From Mycobacterium sp. ST-F2 (GTDB taxonomy: Bacteria > Actinomycetota > Actinomycetes > Mycobacteriales > Mycobacteriaceae), in contig NZ_JMHT01000069.1 in NCBI RefSeq assembly GCF_001905655.1, positions 62,001 to 126,000 on the forward strand: a stretch of 64,000 nt of DNA, given 5' to 3'. The position numbers and the translations under genes were made by a program. Position 1 is the stretch's first letter, and each line of letters opens with the position of its first letter. This document shows positions 45,172-53,918 of this stretch, one piece after another. Under the pieces are notes generated by a model, which worked only from the letters and a program-made list of their open reading frames with translations, did no database searches and was not told where the DNA came from.

Positions 45172-45189
45172 TAGACGACCGGTCATCTA
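45172..45189. promoter_or_regulatory. TetR operator in front of the cysteine hydrolase gene
   Basis: TAGACGACCGGTCATCTA is palindromic except at one symmetric pair and carries the same GACCGGTC core as the site at 44511. It lies 41 bases upstream of the hydrolase ATG. Confidence 0.78.
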
Positions 45190-45230
45190 TGTTCGGGTTA
45201 TCAGCAACCAACGATTACGAAGGCCGTCTC

Positions 45231-45953
45231 ATGACAGACCACACCGATTACGCCGAGCCGGCGCATCCCGCGTTACCTAGTTCGGGCTTCGTACTCGACC
45301 CTGCGCATGCGGCGCTCGTCGTCACCGATCCGCAGATCGACTTCCTCAGCCCGGGCGGGGTGTCGTGGCCGGTGTTCGGTGCAAGCGTCGAGGAAAACAA
45401 CACCGTCGCGAATATCGGCGAATTGTTCGAGGCCGCAAAGCGGGCCGGAGTCACCGTTGCGGTGTCTCCGCACTACTTCTATCCGACCGACAAGCAGTGG
45501 CGGTTCGGTGATCCGCTTGAGCAGTTCATGGGCGGCGTCGGAATGTTCGCGCGCAGCGGTGCCTACACCATGGATGGATTTGCCGAATCCGGTGCGGATT
45601 TCCTGCCCGAGTATCGCCGCCACATTCATGACGGATCGACCGTCATCACCTCGCCGCACAAGATTGTCGGTCCTGAGTCGAACGACCTTGTGCTGCAACT
45701 GCGTAAGCGAGGAGTGAGCCAGGTGGTCCTGGCAGGGATGGCCGCCAATCTGTGTGTCGAGGGACATCTGCGTGAGCTGGTTGAACAGGGTTTTGAAGTC
45801 GCCGTGGTCAAGGACGCCACCGCGGGTCCGCGGCTGCCCGAAGGCGACGGCTATCTGGCTGCATTGGTGAACTTTCGATATCTGGCGAGCGCGGTATGGA
45901 CCACCGCTCAGGCGGTCGCCATCCTCGACGGGAGTGCCGATGGCGGTCGCTGA
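45231..45953 (+). CDS. Isochorismatase-family cysteine hydrolase
   Basis: A 240-residue cysteine hydrolase with the family triad: Asp33 (VTDPQIDFL), Lys144 (SPHKIVG) and Cys175 (AANLCVEGHL). Members hydrolyse isochorismate, nicotinamide, N-carbamoyl amides and other small amides. The ATG at 45231 was chosen because a longer frame to 45189 would overlap the operator. It is followed by an aldo/keto reductase on the same strand, and both probably answer to the TetR upstream. Confidence 0.83.
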   Translation: MTDHTDYAEPAHPALPSSGFVLDPAHAALVVTDPQIDFLSPGGVSWPVFGASVEENNTVANIGELFEAAKRAGVTVAVSPHYFYPTDKQWRFGDPLEQFMGGVGMFARSGAYTMDGFAESGADFLPEYRRHIHDGSTVITSPHKIVGPESNDLVLQLRKRGVSQVVLAGMAANLCVEGHLRELVEQGFEVAVVKDATAGPRLPEGDGYLAALVNFRYLASAVWTTAQAVAILDGSADGGR

Positions 45954-46020
45954 ATTCGAAACGCCATGCCCCCAAACACTTTTCCGGAATCCGCACACTA
46001 TGAAATTGGAGACCACGACC

Positions 46021-46965
46021 ATGACAATGAACGACGATCCACGACAGCGACGCTTCCCGTTGAACAACGGCAGTGGCGCAATCCCGGCCCTCGGGTTCGG
46101 GACCTTGTTGTCCGACAGCACCAAGACGGAAGCGGCGGTCAAGTCTGCCGTTGAAGCAGGCTATCGCCACCTCGACGCTGCCGAGCGGTACCGCAACGAA
46201 GCACAGGTCGGCGCGGCACTCAAGGAACTGTTCGCGAACGGCACCGTGCGCCGCGAAGAGTTGTTCGTGACCAGCAAGCTCTGGAACAACAATCACCGCC
46301 CGGAACGGGTCAAGCCTGCGTTGCAGGCCAGCCTGAATCGACTGGGACTGGACGCGCTTGACCTGTACCTGGTGCACACGCCATTCGCGTTCCAACCAGG
46401 CGACGACCAGGATCCGCGCGATGTCCACGGAAACGTGATCTATGACAACGGGGTCACCTTGGCCGAAACCTGGACGGCCATGGAAAGCCTTGTCGATGAA
46501 GGGCTTGTCGGGTCGATCGGCCTCTCGGACATCGGTGCCGAAAAGGCCGCGCAGGTGCTGAATTTCGCGCGGATCAAGCCGGCGGTTATCGAGGTCGAGT
46601 CGCACCCGTACCACCCTCAATGGGAGTTGCACGAACTCGGCAAGGCGCATGGAACCATCTTGTTGGCCTTCGCGCCGCTGGGGCATGCTCTGGAACCGCG
46701 ACTGCTCGACGACCCGCTGATCGTCTCGCTGGCGCGGCAGTTCGGTAAAACACCGGCGCAGGTGTTGTTGGCCTGGGGTATTCAGCGCGGCAGCGCAGTT
46801 ATCACCGCATCGGTCCGCCCGTCCCGGATCGCAGAGAACTTCGATGTCACAGCGCTTCCTGACCGAGCGATCGAGGAAATCACTCGGCTGGATACCCGGA
46901 TCAGGTTCAATTCCGTCGTCGACGGGGGCGAGCCTGGATTCACCGAAGTGCCCTCGGACCGCTGA
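46021..46965 (+). CDS. Aldo/keto reductase
   Basis: A 314-residue AKR with the catalytic tetrad visible: Asp and Tyr in LDAAERYRNE, Lys in TSKLWNNN, and His in LYLVHTP. The cofactor-binding end IQRGSAVITASVRPSRIAEN is also in place. It reduces carbonyls with NADPH. Of several possible ATGs, 46021 has GGAG 9 bases ahead; those at 46000 and 46027 are alternatives. It lies 67 bp after the cysteine hydrolase, likely in the same transcript. Confidence 0.88.
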   Translation: MTMNDDPRQRRFPLNNGSGAIPALGFGTLLSDSTKTEAAVKSAVEAGYRHLDAAERYRNEAQVGAALKELFANGTVRREELFVTSKLWNNNHRPERVKPALQASLNRLGLDALDLYLVHTPFAFQPGDDQDPRDVHGNVIYDNGVTLAETWTAMESLVDEGLVGSIGLSDIGAEKAAQVLNFARIKPAVIEVESHPYHPQWELHELGKAHGTILLAFAPLGHALEPRLLDDPLIVSLARQFGKTPAQVLLAWGIQRGSAVITASVRPSRIAENFDVTALPDRAIEEITRLDTRIRFNSVVDGGEPGFTEVPSDR

Positions 46966-47014
46966 AAGCGGCATCAACCATGACCAAATTGCGCGTCTGA
47001 AAGCAGGTCATGGG

Positions 47015-47611
47015 ATGAGAGCGATGGCAGGCATCGGGATGTCAGAGGAGCTCCCCACTGTGGTCACCGCCGCCGACGGTGTGACGAGATGTCGATGGGC
47101 AACCGAAACCGGCCGGGATTTGAGGGCGTACCACGACCACGAATGGGGAGTGCCGACGCACGGCGACGCCGCCTTGTTCGAATTGCTCGCATTGACATAT
47201 TTCGAGAACGGATTGTCCTGGGCTGCCGTGTTCGACAAGCGGGGACACCTACGCAACGCGTTTCGCGGATTCGACCCAGAGGCCGTCGCGGCGATGACAG
47301 CCGACGATGTCGAGCGATTGATGTTGGATGCCAGCATCATTCGCAATCGGAGGAAGATCGAGGCCACTGTGCACAACGCCCGGTTGCTGTCGACATGCTC
47401 GCTTTCCCGGCTGTCCTGGCAGCATCAGCCGCGGCAGCGCCATCGAATCACGAGTTGGGCCGACGGCAGGATGACCAGCCCGGATTCCATCGGGCTGTCA
47501 GTGGCGTTGCGGGAAGCGGGATTTCGGATGGTCGGGCCAGTCGTCGCGCATTCGTTCATGCAGACCGCGGGCATCGAGAACGGTCACTTCGAAGGTTGCT
47601 TCCGAGCCTAG
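47015..47611 (+). CDS. tag: DNA-3-methyladenine glycosylase I
   Basis: A 198-residue Tag-like glycosylase that excises 3-methyladenine in base-excision repair. Zinc-snap ligands appear as in E. coli Tag: Cys26 (RCRWA), His40 (AYHDHEWGVP), and His191 and Cys195 in the final NGHFEGC. The catalytic-pocket region is FENGLSWAAVFDKR. ATGs at 47024 and 47039 are also possible starts. The middle (about 130-150) is less conserved than I expect for the family. It ends 7 bp from the convergent TetR gene. Confidence 0.83.
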   Translation: MRAMAGIGMSEELPTVVTAADGVTRCRWATETGRDLRAYHDHEWGVPTHGDAALFELLALTYFENGLSWAAVFDKRGHLRNAFRGFDPEAVAAMTADDVERLMLDASIIRNRRKIEATVHNARLLSTCSLSRLSWQHQPRQRHRITSWADGRMTSPDSIGLSVALREAGFRMVGPVVAHSFMQTAGIENGHFEGCFRA

Positions 47612-47618
47612 GCCGCGG

Positions 47619-48233
47619 CTAATCGCTGCCGGACAGCGGAGCCAGGATCAGCCGGCAAGCCAGCTGAATTTCGTTCTCGGTCTCGTCGGCGTCGATCCGG
47701 CCGTTGAGGCTGGACTGCAGGATGCCGTGCCAGGTGTGCTGGACCAGGCGCATCAATGAAATATCTTGTGGCTCTGGATCGTCCACACCGCAAATGGTCA
47801 GCAGCATGTCCCGGACCTGACGGTCGATGTGTCCCACCTCGGCCACGGCCGTCGCATCGGCGGTGTTCAGTGAGTTGAGCATCGCGGCGGTCAGGTGGGG
47901 TTGCCGCAGCATGGGGCGGGTGGCGCGTGACAGGACGTCGAACACGCGATCGGCGGCGGTCCCGGCCGGCGCCTTCCGGCGTCGGATGCCGTCCTGCATC
48001 CGGCCCACGCGGTCGGCCATGAGGCCGACGAACAGGTGGGTCTTCGATGGGAAGTAGCGGTACAGCGTGCCCAGTGCGACCCCGGCCGCGCGCGCGACCT
48101 CGTTCATCTGTACCTGGTCGGCCGGCTTCTGCGCGGCCAGAGCCGCCGCGGCCTGCAGGATCGCGTCACGACGCTGCTGCTGCACGGCTGAGCTGGGCTC
48201 GGCGGCGGGGCGTGGTTCGGCGATTCGTGCCAC
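47619..48233 (-). CDS. TetR-family repressor resembling KstR
   Basis: A 204-residue TetR protein whose DNA-binding helices (VQMNEVARAAGVALGTLYRY, then FPSKTHLFV) closely echo those of KstR, the mycobacterial sterol-catabolism repressor. The C-terminal SLNTADATAVAEVGHIDRQV also recalls KstR. The GTG at 48233 has AGGAG 8 bases ahead. It is divergent from a SnoaL/EthD gene pair across two sites of KstR-like sequence and is probably their repressor. Confidence 0.83.
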   Translation of the reverse strand: MARIAEPRPAAEPSSAVQQQRRDAILQAAAALAAQKPADQVQMNEVARAAGVALGTLYRYFPSKTHLFVGLMADRVGRMQDGIRRRKAPAGTAADRVFDVLSRATRPMLRQPHLTAAMLNSLNTADATAVAEVGHIDRQVRDMLLTICGVDDPEPQDISLMRLVQHTWHGILQSSLNGRIDADETENEIQLACRLILAPLSGSD

Positions 48234-48253
48234 GGGGCTGCTCCTTTTGGGTC

Positions 48254-48305
48254 TGGAACGAATTCTAGATGTTGGGTAGAGTCCCGAAACTGGAATTGAT
48301 TCTAG
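48254..48305. promoter_or_regulatory. Two KstR-like operator sites between the TetR gene and the SnoaL/EthD pair
   Basis: TGGAACGAATTCTAG (48254-48268) and TGGAATTGATTCTAG (48291-48305) are direct copies of an imperfect palindrome and lie 37 bp apart. They resemble the KstR consensus TAGAAC-N2-GTTCTA. They flank both divergent promoters. Confidence 0.65.
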
Positions 48306-48324
48306 TCATCTTGGAGGTCTGTAC

Positions 48325-48798
48325 ATGCCACGATTCACCCAGGACGAGCTGATGTCCGCGCTCGATCACTACACCAAGGTCGTCGAGGTCTGTTCCAGCA
48401 CGGGGGACTGGGGACCGTTCGCCGATCTGTTCACCGAAGATGTCCACTACATCGAGCACGCGTACGGCGAGATGCACGGCCGCGAGGCAGTCCGCGAATG
48501 GATCATCGGCGTGATGAAGCCGTTCCCGCACATGCGATTCCCACACACATGGGTCGCGATCGACGAGGAGAACGGGGCGATCGTCACCGAGATCATCAAC
48601 GCCCTCGACCATCCGACCGAGCCGGGCAAGGTGTTCGGTTTCCCCAACATCACCCGCCTCGTATACGCCGGCGACAACCTGTTCTCCTCGGAGGAGGACA
48701 TCTACAACCCCGTCCGCGACGCACCGCGCGCGGTCGGCGAGTGGCTCCAGGCCGGCGGAGTCATGCAGGCCGAGCCGATGGCGGCCAAGCATGGCTGA
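48325..48798 (+). CDS. SnoaL-like nuclear transport factor 2 family protein
   Basis: A 157-residue SnoaL-fold protein with DHYTKVVEVCSSTGDWGPFA and DVHYIEHAYGEMHGREAVRE. The HYIEH and RFPHTWVAID regions place polar residues where steroid isomerases and polyketide cyclases bind substrates. GGAGG lies 8-12 bases ahead of the ATG. It overlaps the EthD gene by 8 bp, and the pair faces the KstR-like repressor, hinting at a sterol- or lipid-related substrate. Confidence 0.82.
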   Translation: MPRFTQDELMSALDHYTKVVEVCSSTGDWGPFADLFTEDVHYIEHAYGEMHGREAVREWIIGVMKPFPHMRFPHTWVAIDEENGAIVTEIINALDHPTEPGKVFGFPNITRLVYAGDNLFSSEEDIYNPVRDAPRAVGEWLQAGGVMQAEPMAAKHG

Positions 48799-49474
48799 CA
48801 CCGTCAAGCTGATCTACGCCCTGTGGGGCTCCGGCCTGGACACCGCCCTGCAGTCGGCGCAGTTGCACACAATGCTGCGGGCCGCGGGCGTCACCCGGGT
48901 GCAGGTCAACGTCGACGACGCCGACGTCGCGGAGGCGATGTTGCGCATCACCACCTTCGACAGCCCGGTGTCGGCGGTGGTCAGCGTCTGGACCGAACCC
49001 GGCACTGACCCGGAACCCATTTCGGACCTGCTGGCGGCGATCTCGCAGCGCAGTGCCGGCTGGGAGGTCGAGGAGACGGTGCGGCTGGTCCCGCCCGTCG
49101 TGGAAAATGGCGTTCGCACAACGGCATTGGCGCAGATCGGCTTCCTGCGCATCCCGGCCGATCTCGATCCGGCCGACTGGCTCCAGATCTGGCAGGGGCA
49201 GCACACCAGCGTCGCCATCGACACCCAGGACACGTTCGGCTACGTCCAGAACCGCGTCCTGCGGACGGTGCACGGCACCGACCGGGTCGACGCCATCGTC
49301 GAGGAGCTGTTCCACATGGCGGCGATGACCGACGTGCACGCGTTCTATGGCAGCGGGGGCGACGATGCGGAACTGCAGCGGCGCATGACGCTGATGATCG
49401 AGAGCGTGATGCGCTTCGGCGCCCACACCAATCTCGATTCGGTGCCGACGAGCAGGTACTGCTACGCGCTCTAG
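48791..49474 (+). CDS. EthD-domain-like protein
   Basis: A 227-residue protein with two ferredoxin-like halves in the style of EthD/dimeric α-β barrels. The first is VKLIYALWGSGLDTALQSAQ; the second half runs from TTALAQIGFLRIP to ELFHMAAMTDVHAFYG. The function of EthD proteins is mostly unknown; the founder is needed for ether degradation with a P450. Its stop codon lies in a CTAG shared head-on with the convergent trkA-like gene. Confidence 0.7.
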   Translation: MADTVKLIYALWGSGLDTALQSAQLHTMLRAAGVTRVQVNVDDADVAEAMLRITTFDSPVSAVVSVWTEPGTDPEPISDLLAAISQRSAGWEVEETVRLVPPVVENGVRTTALAQIGFLRIPADLDPADWLQIWQGQHTSVAIDTQDTFGYVQNRVLRTVHGTDRVDAIVEELFHMAAMTDVHAFYGSGGDDAELQRRMTLMIESVMRFGAHTNLDSVPTSRYCYAL

Positions 49475-50130
49475 CTGCCGTGGATGAGGTCGCGGATGTC
49501 GCCGTCGACGGATTCGTCTGCGACGAACAGCAATTCGTCGCCGTCCTCGAAGCTGTCGCCGGATTTGGGCACGATGATCCTGCTGCCGCGCTGCACCGTC
49601 ACCAACAGTGTGTTCGGCGGCAGGGTCATGTCGCCGATGGTCCGTCCGATCAACGGACTATCGGGCGGCAGCGTGAACTTCGTCAGGTTCGCGTGGCCCT
49701 GTCGTAGTCCCATCAACCGCACCAGGTGGCCGACGTCGATGGCGCCCTCGACCCCGGCGGCCATCGCGTGCGGCGTGGACACCGCGACGTCGACACCCCA
49801 GTCGTCGGTGAACAACCACTCGTTGGCCACGTTGTTCACGCGCGCGACGACCCGCGGCACACTGAACTCGGTTTTCGCCAGCAGCGCCATCGCGAGGTTC
49901 GCCTTGTCGTCACCCGTCGCGGCGATCACGACGTCACACATCTCGATGCCGCATTCTTCGAGCGAGGCCACCTCGCAGGCATCGGCCCACAGCCAGTCGG
50001 CCTCGGGGACCGTGTGCGGCTCGTACTTGTGGATGTCGCGCTCGATCAGTAGGACCTTGTGTCCGTTGGAGACCAGTTCCTGCGCCACCGACCGGCCGAC
50101 CGCGCCGGCGCCGGCGATCGCCACGCGCAT
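49471..50130 (-). CDS. TrkA-type NAD-binding K+ transport regulator
   Basis: A 219-residue RCK protein close to the M. tuberculosis CeoC/TrkB type. RCK_N (about 1-135) has the MRVAIAGAGAVGRSVAQELV Rossmann loop and VVIAATGDDKANLAMALLAK. RCK_C follows with LPPDSPLIGRTIGDMTLPPN. The ATG at 50130 gives the family N-terminus; upstream GTG codons are alternatives. It normally gates K+ uptake in response to NAD(H)/ATP. It is divergent from a K+/H+ antiporter, whose activity it may control, and no TrkH channel is in the window. Confidence 0.88.
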   Translation of the reverse strand: MRVAIAGAGAVGRSVAQELVSNGHKVLLIERDIHKYEPHTVPEADWLWADACEVASLEECGIEMCDVVIAATGDDKANLAMALLAKTEFSVPRVVARVNNVANEWLFTDDWGVDVAVSTPHAMAAGVEGAIDVGHLVRLMGLRQGHANLTKFTLPPDSPLIGRTIGDMTLPPNTLLVTVQRGSRIIVPKSGDSFEDGDELLFVADESVDGDIRDLIHGS

Positions 50131-50213
50131 GCCCCGGGTGCTCACGCAGTCATTGTGACCTACCGGCGGATACATTTGGCTCGGCCGTGGCCACTGACCT
50201 GAACGGGGATCGG

Positions 50214-51710
50214 ATGACGCTGGAGGAGATGAACCGGGTACTGCTCGTCGGTGCCCTGGTGCTGCTCGCCAGCATCGTCGCCACCAGACTGGCCACCCGG
50301 GCCGGCCTGCCGAGTCTGCTGTTGTTCCTGGGTGTCGGGGTTCTGCTGGGCGAAGACGGCATCGGACTGAGGTTCGACGATGTCACGCTCGCCCGCGACC
50401 TCGGCACGGCCGCATTGACCATCATCCTCATCGAAGGTGGTCTCACCACCCACTTCAGTGACGTCCGAAAGAGCATGGCGCCCGCGGCGGTGATGGCCAC
50501 CCTGGGCGTGGCGATCAGTACGGTGGTCACCGCGTTGGGAGCGCACCTGCTCCTCGGCCTCCACTGGCAGCTTGCGCTACTGCTGGGCGCCATCGTCTCG
50601 TCGACCGATGCGGCGGCGGTGTTCTCCGTGCTCCGGGTGCTGCCACTGCCACGACGGCTCGCGGGCCTGCTGGAAGCCGAATCCGGTCTGAACGATGCGC
50701 CGGCCGTCATCCTGGTCTTGATGTTCAGTGCGGTCCCACTGCATTTCGACGCGGGGGAGGCGCTGTTCAGCCTCGTGTACGAACTGCTCGCCGGAGCTGG
50801 GATCGGCGTCCTGTGCGGCTATCTCGGTGCCCTCACCCTGCGTCGGATCGCACTACCGGCCTCGGGCTTGTACCCACTGGCCACATTCGGCCTGGGCATC
50901 GTGGCCTTCTCGGCATCGGGGGTGCTGCACGCGAGCGGGTTCCTCGCCGCGTACGTGACCGGCCTGGTGCTGGCGAATTCCGGGTTGCCGCACCGGGCCG
51001 CCACGCGGTCCTTCGCCGAAGGACTGGGTTGGCTGGCGCAGATCGGACTGTTCGTCCTGCTCGGGTTGCTGGTCGACCCGAGTCAGCTCGGCCGCGACCT
51101 GATTGCGGCCATCCTCGTCGGTCTCGTCCTGCTGCTGCTGGCCCGACCGCTCTCGGTGGTGGTGTCGCTGCTCGGTTTTCGAGTGCCCTGGCGCGAACAG
51201 GCCTTTTTGTCGTGGGCGGGGCTGCGCGGTGCGGTGCCAATCGTGCTGGCGACCTATCCCATCGTCACCGGGGTGCCCGACAGCCACCGGCTGCTCAACA
51301 TCGTGTTCGTGCTGGTGGTGGTCTTCACGCTGGTCCAGGGACCCAGCCTGAAGCCGATAGCGCACTGGCTCGGGCTCATCCGCCGCGACATCACCCGCGA
51401 GCTACAGGTGGAATCGGCGCCGCTCGACGTGCTCGACGCCGAGCTGCTGACGCTCACGGTGTTGCCGCGGTCACGGCTCCACAACGTGACGGTGCTCGAG
51501 CTGCGGCTGCCCGATCCGAGCGTCATCACCCTGATCATCCGCAAGGGTGAAACCTTTGTGCCGCAGCCCGAGACCCGCATCGAAGCGGGCGACGAACTGC
51601 TCATCGTGAGTACCAGCACCACGCGGGAGGCCACCGAGCGCAGACTGCGCGCGGTGAGCCGCCGCGGGAAACTTGCCTATTGGTTCGATGAATACGGTGA
51701 GCCGGACTGA
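50214..51710 (+). CDS. K+(Na+)/H+ antiporter of the NhaP2 (CPA1) family with RCK_C tail
   Basis: A 498-residue transporter. About 12 hydrophobic segments cover residues 5-380, with the CPA1 motifs STDAAAVFSVLR and ESGLNDAPAVILV (the ion-binding Asn-Asp pair). The C-terminus (about 400-480) is a TrkA_C/RCK_C domain ending ETRIEAGDELLIVST. The family exchanges K+ or Na+ for protons. A GTG at 50187 would add nine residues; the ATG at 50214 has GGGGAT ahead and the usual N-terminus. It ends 3 bp from the whiB3 stop. Confidence 0.88.
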   Translation: MTLEEMNRVLLVGALVLLASIVATRLATRAGLPSLLLFLGVGVLLGEDGIGLRFDDVTLARDLGTAALTIILIEGGLTTHFSDVRKSMAPAAVMATLGVAISTVVTALGAHLLLGLHWQLALLLGAIVSSTDAAAVFSVLRVLPLPRRLAGLLEAESGLNDAPAVILVLMFSAVPLHFDAGEALFSLVYELLAGAGIGVLCGYLGALTLRRIALPASGLYPLATFGLGIVAFSASGVLHASGFLAAYVTGLVLANSGLPHRAATRSFAEGLGWLAQIGLFVLLGLLVDPSQLGRDLIAAILVGLVLLLLARPLSVVVSLLGFRVPWREQAFLSWAGLRGAVPIVLATYPIVTGVPDSHRLLNIVFVLVVVFTLVQGPSLKPIAHWLGLIRRDITRELQVESAPLDVLDAELLTLTVLPRSRLHNVTVLELRLPDPSVITLIIRKGETFVPQPETRIEAGDELLIVSTSTTREATERRLRAVSRRGKLAYWFDEYGEPD

Positions 51711-51713
51711 TGA

Positions 51714-52004
51714 TTACGACGCGCGGCGGATGCCCCGCTTCAGCAAGAGTTCACGCTCACCTTCGCTGAGTCCGCCCCAGATGCCGTAGGGCTCGCCGAC
51801 GGCCAGTGCGTGTGAGCGGCACTGGGTGATCACCGGGCAGGCCCGGCACATCTCCTTGGCGCGCATTTCGCGCTGGGCACGCGCGCGGCCACGCTCGCCG
51901 TCGGGGTGAAAGAACACTGCGGAGTCGACACCACGGCAAGTGCCGTGCATCTGCCAATCCCACATATCGGCGTTGGGTCCGGGAAGCTGCTGCGGCTGTG
52001 GCAT
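51714..52004 (-). CDS. whiB3: WhiB3 iron-sulfur redox-sensing regulator
   Basis: A 96-residue WhiB protein. Its N-terminus MPQPQQLPGPNADMWDWQ and body are those of WhiB3. The [4Fe-4S] ligands are Cys23, Cys53, Cys56 and Cys62 (CRGVD, MCRACPVITQC), and the G-I/V-W-G-G turn is GIWGG (74-78). A Lys/Arg tail ends the protein. WhiB3 binds σA and senses redox state, controlling lipid anabolism. The ATG at 52004 was chosen over a longer frame because GGAGGAG lies 8 bases ahead and this matches M. tuberculosis. It is the first conserved gene after the second accessory block. Confidence 0.94.
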   Translation of the reverse strand: MPQPQQLPGPNADMWDWQMHGTCRGVDSAVFFHPDGERGRARAQREMRAKEMCRACPVITQCRSHALAVGEPYGIWGGLSEGERELLLKRGIRRAS

Positions 52005-52426
52005 TGGGAATGACTCCTCCCCGCGCATCCCATTGACAATCTGTGGGTGCGCGTCGATCTGCAAATGACCCGAGAACTTGTCGCCGATGACAACTCGTGC
52101 ACACAACGTAGAAGGATTCGGCAAATTCCGTCAATAGCCGCGCTCTGTGCGAAACCCCATAACCGCAGGTCAAGAATTTACATCTCGTTCATCTTCGCGA
52201 TGCTTTGGAAACGAAACGGGTGGTCCTGAAATTATCTGTCGCGGCCGAAAAGATCGTGTTTCGGCAGTTCGCGAGAGATCATCGCACCGGTCAATTTTCA
52301 TTCCAAATGAATGTAATTGACATGCTGTTAACACGGTGAGCATTCATTATTAACGAAAGTCTCCGGACGCGCAGCGCGAGTGAACGTGGTGGCGCGCCGG
52401 GGTGGCGTTGATACCGTGCTGACTCG
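52005..52426. other. 422-bp divergent intergenic region of whiB3
   Basis: No gene is supported. The right half (52240-52350) is AT-rich with TTGACA-like (52316-52321, TTGACA) and T/A-rich elements suited to the promoter of the rightward gene. A short inverted repeat CATTC-CAAAT-GAATG is at about 52300-52314. A long 5' leader for whiB3 is plausible, as in M. tuberculosis. A 60-codon plus-strand frame at 52047-52229 looks like chance. Confidence 0.6.
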
Positions 52427-53251
52427 ATGACCGCAACCGGTACTACGAAGCTCGCCGTCGATCAGCCAGCCGTCCGACTCCGTGCCGCCGCTTTTGGCAA
52501 CGATCTGCCTTGCTGGCCGCTGCCGTCGGCGCACTCGGCCGACGAGTTGTGGCTGCGTGCCGTCGCGGCGGGCGGTGAGGGCCGGTACGCCTCGGCCCTG
52601 ACCGACCTCGATGCCGTCGCCCGGCGGGGGCAGGGTGCTTTGCTGTCGTTGGCGCACAGCACCCGCGCATCGTTTCTCCGGCAACTCGGCTGGCACAACC
52701 TGGCGCGGGTCGCCGACGGCCGGGCCTGGGCGCTGGTCGCCCATCGGCCCGACGCGGCGGAGGCGCGGGCCGACGCGCTCGTCGGGCTGGCCGCCGACGC
52801 CCTCGGGGCCGGCCGGTTCGGTGTGGCGCACCGGTTGCTCGAGCGGGCGGCGGCAGACACCGCGAACAGCGGCGTGCCGCGTCAGCGGGTCCGGCTGGCA
52901 TGGGTCGGAGCGGAACTGGCCATGGTCAGCGGCCACGGCGAGGAGTCCGTCGCGCATGCCGAAGGTGCGGTGGAGCTCGTCGGCGACCTGGACTCGCCGC
53001 GCCACGCCGTGAAGACCGACGTCGTCTACGCGGCGGCGTTGTGCAGCGCGGGCCGGTTCGACGACTCCCGCCGCGTTGCCGATGCCGCGCTGGCACGCAC
53101 CCACCAGTTCGGGTTGGTGCCGCTGACCTGGGCGTTGAGCTGCTTGTTGAGCGATATCGGAAGTGCCGAGCACAGCCCGGACGAGATGGTGCAGATGCGC
53201 GACAATGCGGCAGCGACAGTGCGAAACCGCGGCGGGCGATGGGCGGGATGA
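52427..53251 (+). CDS. TPR-like protein, Rv3415c-type
   Basis: A 274-residue α-helical, Ala/Arg-rich protein with repeating helix pairs (RAVAAGGEGRYASALTDLDAVA; RADALVGLAADALGAGRFGV; DVVYAAALCSAGRFDDSRRV, each shown in part). This is typical of TPR folds. It stands between whiB3 and sigD as Rv3415c does in M. tuberculosis. A co-expressed partner of SigD is possible, but the function is unknown. There are no membrane segments or signal peptide. The ATG at 52427 lacks a strong ribosome-binding site. Confidence 0.78.
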   Translation: MTATGTTKLAVDQPAVRLRAAAFGNDLPCWPLPSAHSADELWLRAVAAGGEGRYASALTDLDAVARRGQGALLSLAHSTRASFLRQLGWHNLARVADGRAWALVAHRPDAAEARADALVGLAADALGAGRFGVAHRLLERAAADTANSGVPRQRVRLAWVGAELAMVSGHGEESVAHAEGAVELVGDLDSPRHAVKTDVVYAAALCSAGRFDDSRRVADAALARTHQFGLVPLTWALSCLLSDIGSAEHSPDEMVQMRDNAAATVRNRGGRWAG

Positions 53252-53339
53252 GTCTGACGGCCCGCAGCAGTCATTACTGTTGTCCTGACATACCAACCAC
53301 GGCAACGCCTCGTCCGTAACGCTGGAGAATGCGCCCACG

Positions 53340-53918
53340 ATGACATTTTCGGGAGATGGTCTCGATGCTGTCGTTGCTGATGCAGTTGCCGGCAATCGCG
53401 ACGCGCTCCGCAAGGTGTTGGAAACCATCCGCCCGATCGTCGTTCGGTACTGCCGCGCGAGGTTCGGGGTCGGCGAACGACAGGGTGTTTCCGCAGACGA
53501 TGTGGCTCAGGAGGTGTGTTTAGCCGTGATCACGGCGCTGCCGCGGTACAAGGATCAGGGACGGCCGTTCCTGGCATTTGTGTACGGCATTGCCGCTCAC
53601 AAGGTTGCTGACGCGCATCGTGCCGCGGGCCGCAACCGGGCTGAAGCCACCGACGATCTGCCCGATCGTCCGTCGACCGAACTGGGTCCCGAACAGTTGG
53701 CCATCGATGCCGACGCGGCGGCCCGGATGAACCGGTTGCTGGCGGTGCTGCCCGAGAAGCAGCGCGAAATCCTGATCCTGCGTGTCGTCGTCGGCATGAG
53801 TGCCGAGGAGACCGCCGAGGCCGTCGGCAGCACCGCCGGTGCGGTCCGCGTCGCCCAGCACCGGGCACTGGCGCGGCTGAAGACCGAGATCGGTTCTACG
53901 GAGCGTGGCCATGCCTGA
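53340..53918 (+). CDS. sigD: ECF RNA polymerase sigma factor SigD
   Basis: A 192-residue ECF sigma factor. Region 2 (about 25-90) has DDVAQEVCLAVITALPRY and GRPFLAFVYGIAAHKVADAH. Region 4 (about 130-185) has LPEKQREILILRVVVGMSAE and ETAEAVGSTAGAVRVAQHRA. In mycobacteria SigD is a stationary-phase/starvation factor held by RsdA. The stop overlaps the rsdA start by 8 bp, as expected for a sigma/anti-sigma pair. Confidence 0.94.
   Translation: MTFSGDGLDAVVADAVAGNRDALRKVLETIRPIVVRYCRARFGVGERQGVSADDVAQEVCLAVITALPRYKDQGRPFLAFVYGIAAHKVADAHRAAGRNRAEATDDLPDRPSTELGPEQLAIDADAAARMNRLLAVLPEKQREILILRVVVGMSAEETAEAVGSTAGAVRVAQHRALARLKTEIGSTERGHA

Noticed and set aside
52047-52229. A 60-codon frame in the whiB3 upstream region
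   Set aside because: No ribosome-binding site, mixed composition, and it overlaps the expected whiB3 leader.
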